Positions 6,446 to 14,070 of a stretch of 44,549 bases of DNA are shown piece after piece. The stretch comes from a virus, in the IMG/VR virus record IMGVR_UViG_3300011114_000959, positions 1-44,549 of that record. One strand, given 5' to 3'. Under the pieces are notes generated by a model that worked only from the letters and a program-made list of their open reading frames with translations, did not search any database and had not been told where the DNA came from. Each line of letters opens with the position of its first letter. The first letter of the stretch is position 1. The translations under genes were made by a program, and so were the position numbers.

Positions 6446-8307
6446 TGGGCAACCTCGGCGGTCAACTCAAGGTCAGGCCACGGCAGTTTTTGCGTGCGGC
6501 GATCGCGGATGACCATGCAAACGCCGAACAGGTCGCTGATGTCGCCCTTTTTCAGGCCGTGGAAATTGTCGCCGATGACCCGCAGTGCCTTGCGGTGCAG
6601 CGTCGGGATTTCGGCCACGGTCCCGGTGATTTTCGACAACCAACCCACGTTTTTCGTTTGCTTTTCGCTGGGCGCATCCGACCGCCAGCCCGTCGATTTG
6701 ATCTTGGCCTCGATCAGGCCCGCCAGCGCAAACGCCAGATTGAGCCGCCGGATATAGCTGCGGTACACGCTGAGTTTTTTGACCATCGGCGGGTCCGCGC
6801 CAAGGTCGAGCACAAACTGCGCCTCCTGATCTTCTTCCGGGATTGCCGACTCCGGCGCATCCTGCCCACCCGCCAACATCGCCTCATACGTCAGGCCGAA
6901 AACGTTAAACAGATCATGCGGATCGAGCAGATAGGCGCAGTCCTTGCCGGGGCTGGCGCGCAACACGCGGCCAACCTCCTGACAAAACCGCACCTTGCTG
7001 CCGACGGCGCGGCGCATACAAAGCCAGCGAAGCCAAGGTAAATCAATGCCTTCCGATAGCATGTTCACATGCACCAGCACTTCGATTTCGCCGGTGCGCA
7101 GCGATTCAATCACGTCGGCCTGCTGCGGGCGGGTCAGGCCGAAATGGATGGCGGCTGCGGTCACGCCTGCACGGCGCAGCGTCGCGGCATATCCCTCGGC
7201 GTCGGCAACTGAGGTTGCGTTCGCCAAGCCGGGGCCGTGTCGCAGTGCGTTGCGGATCATCTCGGTGCATGCGTCGTCGAGCGGCATTTCGTCGCCGGTC
7301 CAACTCACAAGCGAGGGCTGCACGATCACGCCGTCGCGCAGCGCGTCAGCCACGCCGTATTCGTACGCCAGATCGGTCCACAGCGACAGACTGCCGCCCC
7401 TTTCGCTGCGGTACGGGGTCGCGGTAAAACCGATTGCCGCAGCTGGTGCAAGAGCTGCGTGCGCGGCGATAATCTGCGCCGTTTCGCTGCGGTGAATTTC
7501 ATCGCCTATCCACAGCGCGACGGTTTTGCCGGTGCGCGCAAGTTCGGCGGCAAGCGCGGTTGCGCTGGCGTTGCAGCACACGATGATCCGCCGCCCGGTT
7601 TCTTTGGCGTGCGTGTAGTAGCGGCCTACGGGTTCGCCACAGATTGTCGCTACGGTCGCGGCCAACTGATCAACCAGGCGCACGGTCGGGGTCGTGATCA
7701 CGATTACGCCGGTTTCATCTGTCGGCGTGCAACGTGCGATTTCGGCTAACAAAATGCTTTTACCACTGCCCATCGTGGCCGACACAACGCTGCGGCGACC
7801 GTCGGCAATCGCAGCAAGCGCCAACGGCAGCGCGGCCCGTTGCCATTCGCGCGGGGTTGCGGTGGCCCACGCACCGGCGATTTCGACCGGCGGCATGATC
7901 ACGCCCAGCGGCGGTTCTAGCGTTGGTGATGCAACATCCGGCAGTTGGTGAACAATCATCGTAGCGGCGTATTCTTTCCTGCGATCTTGTTCCGCCAAAT
8001 GCTCCGCGTAACTGCATCCCTGTCGCTCCTCCCAGCGGCGCAGCCATTCAGCGCGGCAGCGGCGGGCGATTTTGTTTTCTGGGTCGCAGTCGCGCACCTG
8101 CGATAGCAACCAGGATTCCGGCACATCCCGCCACGCCACATCAGCAAACGGCGCATGGCCGGTGGGGGCGGTTTCCGTCGGCGGCCACGAATGATGTCCG
8201 GCGGGGCAACGCACGCCGTACTTTTGATGCATATCGTTAAAGTCAGGCGTATATTCGGCGAGTTTGGCTGTTTGCGGACCGCAGTTTTTGACTTGGCAAT
8301 AAGGCAT
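6442..8307 (-). CDS. SF2 DNA helicase (DEAD/DEAH type)
   Basis: 621-residue ATP-dependent helicase for replication or recombination. A Cys/His-bearing N-terminal part (residues 1-45) leads into a segment around 50-100 (HAPFADVAWRDVPESWLL) that resembles the small DUF3820-like module of phage and bacterial proteins. The helicase core follows: Walker A SATMGSGKS at 177-184, DEIH at 269-272, FTATP at 294-298, and the second RecA domain with LSEGIDLP and the arginine-finger motif QEVGRVLRA. The ATG at 8307 has a GGAGGG site and lies one base after the stop of the SF3 helicase gene. A longer frame upstream would sit inside that gene. UvsW/RadD-like helicases are the nearest functional analogues. 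Confidence 0.9.
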   Translation of the reverse strand: MPYCQVKNCGPQTAKLAEYTPDFNDMHQKYGVRCPAGHHSWPPTETAPTGHAPFADVAWRDVPESWLLSQVRDCDPENKIARRCRAEWLRRWEERQGCSYAEHLAEQDRRKEYAATMIVHQLPDVASPTLEPPLGVIMPPVEIAGAWATATPREWQRAALPLALAAIADGRRSVVSATMGSGKSILLAEIARCTPTDETGVIVITTPTVRLVDQLAATVATICGEPVGRYYTHAKETGRRIIVCCNASATALAAELARTGKTVALWIGDEIHRSETAQIIAAHAALAPAAAIGFTATPYRSERGGSLSLWTDLAYEYGVADALRDGVIVQPSLVSWTGDEMPLDDACTEMIRNALRHGPGLANATSVADAEGYAATLRRAGVTAAAIHFGLTRPQQADVIESLRTGEIEVLVHVNMLSEGIDLPWLRWLCMRRAVGSKVRFCQEVGRVLRASPGKDCAYLLDPHDLFNVFGLTYEAMLAGGQDAPESAIPEEDQEAQFVLDLGADPPMVKKLSVYRSYIRRLNLAFALAGLIEAKIKSTGWRSDAPSEKQTKNVGWLSKITGTVAEIPTLHRKALRVIGDNFHGLKKGDISDLFGVCMVIRDRRTQKLPWPDLELTAEVAQ

Positions 8308-8308
8308 T

Positions 8309-10168
8309 TCAATCCCTCCCATAGCGGCTGTTGTTGCCCCAAGCCCCATCAGCGACGCGGCGGGCGTCACTCTTGATCTCGGCGTTCCACTTGACAACTT
8401 GGCGCGTTTCCTTTGCGAATCCGATAGCTTTGAGGCGGGCAGCGAACAGGTTGCTGGCGGGCGCGCGGTGGCCGTTGTCTTTGGCCCACGCGCAGAAATG
8501 GTTATAAAGCACGCTACCCTGCGTCACAAAGTCGTTTACCTCCATCAGCGATTCGTTGGCCCATGCGCGGATTGGGTTGCTGTCGAGTTGCCAGAGATGC
8601 GTCGCAGCTTCGGCAGATCCAGGGCGAATCAAATGCCCGCGCGCCAGCAATGCGGGCAGCGCCGCCAGCGCGGTAGCGGCAATCTGCGGCGCTTCTGCCG
8701 TCAATTTAGCTTGTAGATTCCGGTCTTGCCGTTCGCGGGGGACGATATTGGCGCAATCCAGCAACACAAGCCGGTCCATCAATGCGCTGTCACGGCTCGG
8801 CGGCAATTCGTTGGCGGCGAAAACATGCGCGCAGCGCGGCACCCAGTCAAACGGCTTTTCCGCCGGGTATCGGCAGTTGACCATTTCGCCGCTGAGAATT
8901 GCCTTGGCAGCTTCGCCATCCATCAATTCGCGGGCGGGAAGTTCATTGACGAAATTGATTCGGCCACCACTCAAGTGCGCGCGGTGGTATTCGGACGACA
9001 TCGCATGCAGGGTGATGGCGCGGTGGCTTGATACCGGAAAGCATGTTGAAATCATGTGTAGTATTTGGCTTTTGCCGGTGTCTTTGGGGCCGACAAGCAG
9101 CGGCGTGTCCTTGTAGCGGGTGGCGATGCCGCAGATTGCCGCGCCCAGCCATTCCCAAAAGTACCGAATCCGCTGATCAAAGTCATCGCATCCGGCCCAC
9201 GTCTGGCTCAGCAGCGTTTCGGCGGTCCACGCTCGCTCTGCCAACGGTGCCAACGGGTAGGCGGCGGAATGATCGCTCTTGACGCGATGGTCGCGAGTCA
9301 TCTTTTCAATAATGATTTCATTGCCATCTATGCGCGCAAACACGTTGGCGAACGGTGCACCAGTAGGTGCCTCTGCAAAAAACTTTGGCGCAAACAACGT
9401 TGTTTTGCAGTTCTGGACGATTCCTTTGACGTTTCCGGCGCTCAACGTAATCGGGCGAAATTTATCAGCATCGCCCTGTTCTCGCGCTGGAACGACAACC
9501 CATTGACCATCATAGCTTTGTGCGGTTTTTGCCAGCGTCTCATCTTCCCAGCGGGTCCATGTGCTGCCGGTGAATTGCCAGATTCGATTTTCGGCGCAGA
9601 CAACGCTTTCGCGCGGGCCGAGGGTGACCGCAAGGTCAAGGCCAAGTTCCACTTCGCCGCCGCGTTTGAATGTTTTTTCTTGCGGCGCGCATTCCTCTGC
9701 GGGATCAGCAGCCAGTGCGGCGTCGCACAACTGGTCAAGTCTGTTGACGCCGCTCGGTGTCGGGCGGGGTGGCGTGGCGGTATCCGGCGGCGGTTTTGGC
9801 CTCTCCGGTTTTGGCCTGTCGGCCACACTGCCGATCGGGTGTTTGCCTTTGCTTAGTGCATCCGACAGCTTGGCGCGCAAATCGCGCTCGGTCCATACAG
9901 GATCGCAAATATCGTTCCAAGCCCAAAGCAGCGGCCACGCCTCCGCTTCACTCAGACCGAAATCGCGCACAAGCATTGCTGCCGTGCCGAATGTGCGGGA
10001 ATTTCCACCCTGCCCTGAAATTGCGCCGGGGCATTTGGCAATCCAAGCCGCCGCGCGTTTGATCCGCACGTCGCTGTTCTGTGAATACATCGGCGGCGTA
10101 AATTCGCGCAACGGCACCGCCGGCAGCTCAGCCACGGCCTGTAGAATTTGGGCAATGGCGTATTTCAT
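8309..10168 (-). CDS. Replicative SF3 helicase, P4/D5 primase-helicase family
   Basis: 619 residues. Residues 30-115 form a helical PriCT-like domain ending PVWTERDLRAKL, followed by a Pro-rich linker. A D5-N-like region (about 185-300) precedes the SF3 ATPase with Walker A GPKDTGKS at 360-367 and Walker B INFVNELP near 405. The D5 C-terminal winged-helix region follows. The polymerising primase domain is missing from this chain and is encoded by the upstream gene, whose stop overlaps this ATG as ATGA. The two probably form a split primase-helicase that unwinds and primes at the repeat-rich region upstream. The start at 10168 was preferred to one 13 codons earlier because of that overlap. Confidence 0.88.
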   Translation of the reverse strand: MKYAIAQILQAVAELPAVPLREFTPPMYSQNSDVRIKRAAAWIAKCPGAISGQGGNSRTFGTAAMLVRDFGLSEAEAWPLLWAWNDICDPVWTERDLRAKLSDALSKGKHPIGSVADRPKPERPKPPPDTATPPRPTPSGVNRLDQLCDAALAADPAEECAPQEKTFKRGGEVELGLDLAVTLGPRESVVCAENRIWQFTGSTWTRWEDETLAKTAQSYDGQWVVVPAREQGDADKFRPITLSAGNVKGIVQNCKTTLFAPKFFAEAPTGAPFANVFARIDGNEIIIEKMTRDHRVKSDHSAAYPLAPLAERAWTAETLLSQTWAGCDDFDQRIRYFWEWLGAAICGIATRYKDTPLLVGPKDTGKSQILHMISTCFPVSSHRAITLHAMSSEYHRAHLSGGRINFVNELPARELMDGEAAKAILSGEMVNCRYPAEKPFDWVPRCAHVFAANELPPSRDSALMDRLVLLDCANIVPRERQDRNLQAKLTAEAPQIAATALAALPALLARGHLIRPGSAEAATHLWQLDSNPIRAWANESLMEVNDFVTQGSVLYNHFCAWAKDNGHRAPASNLFAARLKAIGFAKETRQVVKWNAEIKSDARRVADGAWGNNSRYGRD

Positions 10169-10719
10169 TTGAGCGTCACCATGTAAGGGTCCGTTTTGCA
10201 ATGCCAAAAGCCAGGCACACGCAACACGCGCGATGGATCTGAGACTTTGCTATCGCTGCCGTAGTGTTGCGCAAGTCTGCGCTGTGCATCGGAAAAATCC
10301 AGAATAGGGCAATCGTCGACCAGCCAATATGCGTGTGGGCCGTTGCGCGACTGCACGACGATCGACGGTGGCAAGTGCCACGCGGGCGGCGTGAATCCGT
10401 CGCAGTCGATGAACACCGCGCGGATGCGCGTGATATTCGATGCTTCGCGGCCAAGACCATCGGTTTCATTGACGGTGACAAAAACGCCGCAGCGATCCGC
10501 ATTTGCGCGCGTGAGTCGGACGGCGGCCTCCGCTAGCGTGGCGTAAAAATGCTTGGCCTTGCTGGGGCGCTTGCTGCCGCGCTTGCCGTTCGCCAACAGC
10601 GGCGCGGGCAAATCGTCAAAATATTGCCAAGTGCAGGGCGTTTCTGCGCTGCCGGTCAGCGCGGCAATGTAGGCGGCTGCCATTTTCAGGTCGGGCGAGT
10701 AGGGCAACGCGCACCTCAA
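10165..10719 (-). CDS. Archaeo-eukaryotic-type DNA primase (RepB-like AEP)
   Basis: Up to 184 residues that match the RepB-like primase domain (PF16793 type). The catalytic acids are in FIDCDG (D105, D107), followed by a histidine in GPHAYW (H129) and the DPSRVLRVPG motif at 161-170 that closes the active site. It should lay down primers for phage replication with the SF3 helicase encoded next. The start is uncertain. TTG at 10719 overlaps the stop of an upstream 54-codon frame as TTGA, while the first ATG is at 10683 but has no visible ribosome site. Either leaves the catalytic core intact. Confidence 0.85.
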   Translation of the reverse strand: MRCALPYSPDLKMAAAYIAALTGSAETPCTWQYFDDLPAPLLANGKRGSKRPSKAKHFYATLAEAAVRLTRANADRCGVFVTVNETDGLGREASNITRIRAVFIDCDGFTPPAWHLPPSIVVQSRNGPHAYWLVDDCPILDFSDAQRRLAQHYGSDSKVSDPSRVLRVPGFWHCKTDPYMVTLK

Positions 10720-10880
10720 AACCTAGCCCGCCACGCGATCGCTTCGACACGATCGGGGCGGTGCTGGTCGATTCGCCGCAAGCGGGCGCGGCTCTCGATT
10801 CGGAAACTGGGCACGGGTGCTGCAAGGCGGTCGAAGTCGCTTGCGTGGTCGGTTTTAGCACAGTTCGGCGGCGCGGTCAA
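10716..10880 (-). CDS. Small basic protein upstream of the primase (54 codons)
   Basis: Open frame starting with TTG at 10880. It encodes a hydrophilic, Arg-rich peptide including SDFDRLAAPVPSFRIESRAR and ending RVEAIAWRARF. Composition and codon pattern look coding, and the stop overlaps the primase TTG. There is no good ribosome site and the region just upstream is the repeat array, so the exact start is unsure. If real, it would be a small replication accessory protein, possibly binding the adjacent repeats. Confidence 0.45.
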   Translation of the reverse strand: MTAPPNCAKTDHASDFDRLAAPVPSFRIESRARLRRIDQHRPDRVEAIAWRARF

Positions 10881-10891
10881 TCTTTTTTTTG

Positions 10892-11147
10892 TAGAGGGTG
10901 TTAGAGGGTGCGTTAGAGGGTGGAACGCAATAAAATCAGTGACATTAGAGGGCTTAGAGGGCTAGAGGGTCGGGGGTCGCATGCGTGCGCGCATGCATGC
11001 GCATGCGCGCATGCGAGGGGCTTTTTACCCTCTACACCCTCTAAGCCCTCTAATGTGCCTGAAACTGCTACACAAAAAAAATCCGTACCCTCTAAAAAAA
11101 CACCTGTACCCTCTAATGTCGTTGAAATCATTAGGGCGTACCCTCTA
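10892..11147. repeat. Candidate replication origin: 6 + 6 inverted TAGAGGG units around a central dyad
   Basis: Six TAGAGGG heptamers start at 10892, 10902, 10914, 10946, 10955 and 10963. Six inverted CCCTCTA copies start at 11028, 11037, 11046, 11088, 11109 and 11141. Between them lies a 38-base alternating purine-pyrimidine tract. A-runs occur near 11073-11080 and 11094-11100. The array is non-coding and lies directly before the primase and helicases, as iteron origins do. The number and symmetry of the units are seen directly. The origin function is inferred. A partition or transcription-control site is the alternative. Confidence 0.65.
10978..11015. repeat. 38-bp alternating purine-pyrimidine tract (Z-DNA/cruciform-prone)
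   Basis: A run of GC/GT/AT steps built from overlapping GCATGC and GCGCGC palindromes, with strict alternation of purine and pyrimidine. Sequences of this kind can adopt Z-form DNA or extrude a hairpin under negative supercoiling. It marks the symmetry centre of the two heptamer blocks. Confidence 0.75.
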
Positions 11148-11164
11148 ATGTCGTTGAAATCATT
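11106..11164. repeat. 27-bp exact direct repeat (two copies, 32-bp period)
   Basis: Copies at 11106-11132 and 11138-11164 each contain one CCCTCTA unit followed by ATGTCGTTGAAATCATT. A diverged copy in inverted orientation lies on the other side of the centre, at about 10929-10952. The 32-bp period is three helical turns, which would place both copies on one face of the DNA for a bound initiator. Confidence 0.8.
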
Positions 11165-11228
11165 CAAATCCACCTATCGTCGGCGTACCGCCTCTTGCGC
11201 TCCGCCTCAAGCTCTTTGTCCCATGCTT

Positions 11229-11639
11229 TCAGCGAGTCGAGACACTCTCGTAGATGGGCGTTGGAATTTCTCGCCAGCAGTCGGGCGCGTGCAGCTCATG
11301 TTTTGCCACGTTGTGATCATTCCGGGGCACCCACTCAGGCGGATAATGTTTGTAGCAAATTCGCGTAGCTAGCCAGCAACCTTTCGGCGTTGCCACCAAA
11401 ACTTCAATGTTCGCGGGCGCTTGGTCAACGTCATGATTCCAACCAGCGGCGTCCACGGTCGATTTGACGGCGTGACGCTCGTCGCAGAAGTCCTTGGCGG
11501 CTCGCCGTGCGTCCAGCGCCCGCGAATACTCGTCGTATTTCGCGGCGTCGTGCAGCGCTTTGAGTTCGCGCATTGTCGGGTGCTTGTGGGTCGGGCAGTC
11601 CGCAACTTTGCAGGTAGTTGTTATTTTGGGCATGTTCAT
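11229..11639 (-). CDS. DUF551-like small phage protein
   Basis: 136 residues starting MNMPKITTTCKVADCP, with an N-terminal Cys/His cluster (C-x4-C then H-x-H). A helical linker precedes a C-terminal half that ends DCWREIPTP, with strands VLVATPKGCWLATRI and a Trp-x-Pro pair, loosely like DUF551. The ATG overlaps the upstream stop as ATGA. It is the last gene before the candidate origin. Role unknown. Confidence 0.6.
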   Translation of the reverse strand: MNMPKITTTCKVADCPTHKHPTMRELKALHDAAKYDEYSRALDARRAAKDFCDERHAVKSTVDAAGWNHDVDQAPANIEVLVATPKGCWLATRICYKHYPPEWVPRNDHNVAKHELHAPDCWREIPTPIYESVSTR

Positions 11640-12121
11640 TGGTCGCCTCCGTCGCGCACGGCGCTGGCAATCAGACTCCGCAGCACGGTTTCGGCGGTGG
11701 ATTGGTTGCCGATTTGGCACTCAGCGACGATTCGCGGATGGCTTCCGTCGTCATGCAGAATGTGCCAATCGGCGTGATCGCTCCAATTTGCAAGGCTTGT
11801 TTGCGCGAGATGGCATGGGCGCACCACCATTTGAAACGGCAGCAGCGTTAAAATCTTTCCACCGCTGCCCGGCGGTAGAAAATCAGGGCCATATTCCGGC
11901 AACGGCAACACGCCCAAAAGCCACAGTGCGGCCTCACAAGACCTTTCGGCGGCATCGCGGGTCGAAAATCCAGCCATCGACGCCGTGCTATTAAGGTAGC
12001 ATGGGTACGCAACCTGCCAAATTCGCCAAGCAGTGCCGATATTTGGATGCGTCTCGATTGCGGCATTCCATCCTTCCGGCAATCCTTGCGCAACCCCATC
12101 GATAAAGTGCAAAGTTTTCAT
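11636..12121 (-). CDS. Hypothetical protein
   Basis: 161 residues beginning MKTLHFIDGVAQGLPEGW. It contains a central segment with two Cys/Trp positions (SCEAALWLLGVLPLPEYGPDF) and a C-terminal helix. I recognise no family or active-site pattern. The ATG at 12121 has AAGGAATGAG upstream and was preferred to an earlier in-frame start that would run deep into the preceding gene. The stop overlaps the next start as ATGA, so it belongs to the same coupled early operon. Confidence 0.6.
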   Translation of the reverse strand: MKTLHFIDGVAQGLPEGWNAAIETHPNIGTAWRIWQVAYPCYLNSTASMAGFSTRDAAERSCEAALWLLGVLPLPEYGPDFLPPGSGGKILTLLPFQMVVRPCHLAQTSLANWSDHADWHILHDDGSHPRIVAECQIGNQSTAETVLRSLIASAVRDGGDQ

Positions 12122-12147
12122 CTCATTCCTTGTGCGCAGTCGCGCGG

Positions 12148-12324
12148 TTAAGTCGCTTTCCAGTGCGCCGGTTTGGCGCACGGCTTCATCGTCAGCCGCG
12201 ATGCAAATCCGCAGTCGCAACTCATGGTTATCGGGCCAGCGATCGCGTCGTGCAGTCGCCAGCGCCATTTGTGCCGCAGTCCGCACGCAGCACACCGCCA
12301 GCGGATTCGCTCGGTGCGTTTCAC
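12148..12324 (-). CDS. Small zinc-ribbon protein
   Basis: 58 residues starting with GTG, with C-x2-C (CAAC) near residue 10 and C-x-C (CDCG) near residue 35, spacing that fits a zinc ribbon, between basic flanks (RWRCAACGLRHKWRWRL). The GTG overlaps the stop of the preceding zinc-ribbon gene as GTGA. GGAG lies 13 bases upstream. A nucleic-acid-binding or transcription-modifying role is plausible but unproven. Confidence 0.5.
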   Translation of the reverse strand: MKRTERIRWRCAACGLRHKWRWRLHDAIAGPITMSCDCGFASRLTMKPCAKPAHWKAT

Positions 12325-12458
12325 GATAGCCACAATCTCCAAAAAAACCGCGCGATCCGTCTGCGCAGCGTGAGTTTTGCCAGCCGGCAGCGAGTGCAGC
12401 GGGATTGCGGGTCCAAAGAAAAGCGAAGCGGTTGGCGGCATTGAGCGCAGTTGGTCAT
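12321..12458 (-). CDS. Tiny zinc-ribbon protein (45 codons)
   Basis: 45 residues with two C-x2-C knuckles, NCAQC near residue 4 and RCTRC near residue 22, the classical spacing of a single rubredoxin-like zinc ribbon. A strongly basic, Trp-containing tail follows (RRRIARFFWRLWLS). The ATG overlaps the HNH endonuclease stop as ATGA, and the stop overlaps the next start. Both of these tandem small proteins could bind nucleic acid. Confidence 0.55.
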   Translation of the reverse strand: MTNCAQCRQPLRFSLDPQSRCTRCRLAKLTLRRRIARFFWRLWLS

Positions 12459-13039
12459 GGCAGCAATCCTTGCGATTCTATTGGGTTGCACCATTGCTCG
12501 GCGATTTTGGTAGCCCAAGCGATGAACTCAGCACGCCCTCTGGTTCCTTTGGCGATGTTGCAGGTGCCGCAACACGGCAGACAGTTGTTTGCTGTGTACG
12601 GTTTGGTTGAGTCGGCGCGGTCGATTCCGTTGTAAGTGAAGCCACTCGGGTTGTGTTTATTCCGTTTTACGTTTCCGCCTGGGTCGCCGCAGTAGTGGCA
12701 TGGTGCACGGATAAGTTTCTCAACCTCGGGATAGGTAAGGTGGAATTCAATGGATCGGTTTCGGGCATGACGTTTGTACTGTAAAATTATCTGGTTGATA
12801 ATTCCTCGGTCGTTCTGAAGTCGATGTCTACCTCTAGCCTCGTTCGATAGACACCCGCAACTCCTGGTGTTTCCGGATCTCAAAAGGGATCCTTGAACGG
12901 TCTTTATTTTTCCGCAGTCGCACTGAACTTCGTAGTGCCTGCGATGGCGATGGTCATGGTGGGAAAATGAAACAACCGTCAACCGAGTGAATCGGTCGCC
13001 GGTTTTGACTAGATGAGTGGAAGCATTGTTGATTGGCAT
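12455..13039 (-). CDS. HNH endonuclease with N-terminal AP2-like DNA-binding region
   Basis: 194 residues. The N-terminal half has the pattern of phage homing-endonuclease-associated domains: GDRFTRLTVV, then YEVQCDCG, and GNTRSCGCL. The C-terminal half is an HNH core: CHYCGDPGG, then YNGIDRADSTKPYTANNCLPCC, and CNIAKG. Stand-alone enzymes of this kind cut DNA site-specifically and spread by homing. The ATG at 13039 has no good ribosome site, and 66 bases separate it from the upstream gene, unlike the tight packing around it, which fits a mobile insertion. Confidence 0.82.
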   Translation of the reverse strand: MPINNASTHLVKTGDRFTRLTVVSFSHHDHRHRRHYEVQCDCGKIKTVQGSLLRSGNTRSCGCLSNEARGRHRLQNDRGIINQIILQYKRHARNRSIEFHLTYPEVEKLIRAPCHYCGDPGGNVKRNKHNPSGFTYNGIDRADSTKPYTANNCLPCCGTCNIAKGTRGRAEFIAWATKIAEQWCNPIESQGLLP

Positions 13040-13105
13040 GGGCCGTACTTTATCAGGTATTCGGCGTGATTGCAAATGAATAATGTGTATTGATCTGCAA
13101 GGGCT

Positions 13106-13663
13106 TCAGCAATTCCCGGCAAAAGTTGTGCTCCGCAGTTTCCAGCGGTCGGGCGACGGCGGCAAGCAATGCAAGCGTTGTTCGCGTCCGGCGACAATAT
13201 CGGTCGGGCGCAGCAACGGTAGCCCGCGCAGCCAGAGGCATGTTGCTTTCGTTTCGCCGTGGCCGAACATCCACGGCTGCAACACTTGATCCGGCTTGCG
13301 GAATCGACTGGACAGCACGCCGATCGGGTTCTCGATTGCCACCATCGGGATCGGCGCATCGTGCAGCAGCCGGACGAATTCGATTGCTCTCTCTCTCTCG
13401 TTGGCGCGGCCAGGGAAGCGCTCGGCAAACTCCGGTTTCATCCATTTGTTGCCAGCGACGGTCAGAAACGTACAAGGCGGGTGAAAACATCCTAAATCCC
13501 ACCCGTCGTCCAATATTTTTGTCACGTCGCCTTGAATGTGGAATGGGCTGCCATCATCCGCGGGCAGAAGGTCGCAGGACCAAGCATCCTGGCCGCGCAG
13601 ACGGAACGCGTCCCGGACTCGGCCTGAATATTCACACGCGACCAAAACGCGAAGCTTTTTCAC
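13106..13663 (-). CDS. Short cytosine-C5-methyltransferase-like protein
   Basis: 185 residues that match the catalytic half of C5 DNA methyltransferases: AdoMet site VLVACEYSGRVRDAF, the Asp-containing SCDLLPAD, the catalytic loop HPPCTFLT with its cysteine, and IENPIG (motif VI). The target-recognition domain and motifs IX-X seen in full enzymes are missing. The protein ends soon after ATCLWLRGLPLL. Phage proteins of this shortened form are common, and whether they methylate DNA is unclear. It starts with GTG (GTGA overlap) behind a strong GGAGG site. Confidence 0.75.
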   Translation of the reverse strand: MKKLRVLVACEYSGRVRDAFRLRGQDAWSCDLLPADDGSPFHIQGDVTKILDDGWDLGCFHPPCTFLTVAGNKWMKPEFAERFPGRANERERAIEFVRLLHDAPIPMVAIENPIGVLSSRFRKPDQVLQPWMFGHGETKATCLWLRGLPLLRPTDIVAGREQRLHCLPPSPDRWKLRSTTFAGNC

Positions 13664-13902
13664 GGCGTAGCCTCCAAAATCTCAACCAATTGCGTGGCAA
13701 CTTCCGCCAGTAGCCGTAAACTGGTTTGGTGAGCAATTGTGTACCTGTCGCGCGTATGTCCCGCACATAACTGGCGAATGCGACCTTTGCCGATTGCTAG
13801 TTCCGGCGCGTCAAATCTTGGATAAGAGCAAATCGGGCAGTGCATCGCGCGTCGGTGCGATTGGCCGGCGATGATGCGGAGTTGGTCAAGCGAGCGAGTC
13901 AT
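13660..13902 (-). CDS. Small protein with Cys/His knuckle
   Basis: 80 residues. It starts MTRSLDQLRIIAG, has CPICSYP near residue 22 and C-x2-H further on, consistent with one zinc-binding knuckle, and ends in an amphipathic helix. The ribosome site GGGAGGTG is excellent. It is bound to its neighbours by ATGA and GTGA overlaps, so it is part of the early operon. Function unknown. Confidence 0.55.
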   Translation of the reverse strand: MTRSLDQLRIIAGQSHRRAMHCPICSYPRFDAPELAIGKGRIRQLCAGHTRDRYTIAHQTSLRLLAEVATQLVEILEATP

Positions 13903-14063
13903 GTTCGCACCTCCCGCCGCGCTTTCCGCAGCCGTTCCGCAGCGATAAACAAACGGTTGCGCTGGTTCTTGACCACGCCAGCAGCCGCAGCAGCATCGCT
14001 TATCGCGGCAAAAGCGCGCTCGGCTGCGTCGAGTTCTGCCCATGCTTTCACGAGGTCAAGCAT
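13899..14063 (-). CDS. Small helical protein (54 codons)
   Basis: 54 residues, MLDLVKAWAELDAAERAFAA and then a basic helix ending RREVRT. It is almost entirely Ala/Arg/Glu-rich helix, consistent with a short coiled coil or DNA-associated peptide. The ATG at 14063 has GAGG six bases upstream. A longer frame would overlap the neighbouring gene. The stop forms an ATGA overlap with the next start. Confidence 0.5.
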   Translation of the reverse strand: MLDLVKAWAELDAAERAFAAISDAAAAAGVVKNQRNRLFIAAERLRKARREVRT

Positions 14064-14070
14064 CAATACC

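Noticed and set aside
10892-11164. CRISPR array
   Set aside because: Units are 7 bases with irregular short gaps and an inverted second half. No 28-37 base repeats, no similar-sized unique spacers and no cas genes.
10913-11173. 86-codon frame on the minus strand through the heptamer repeats
   Set aside because: It is made of repeat-derived LEG and ACAHA runs, lacks a ribosome site, and the symmetric repeats explain the sequence better.
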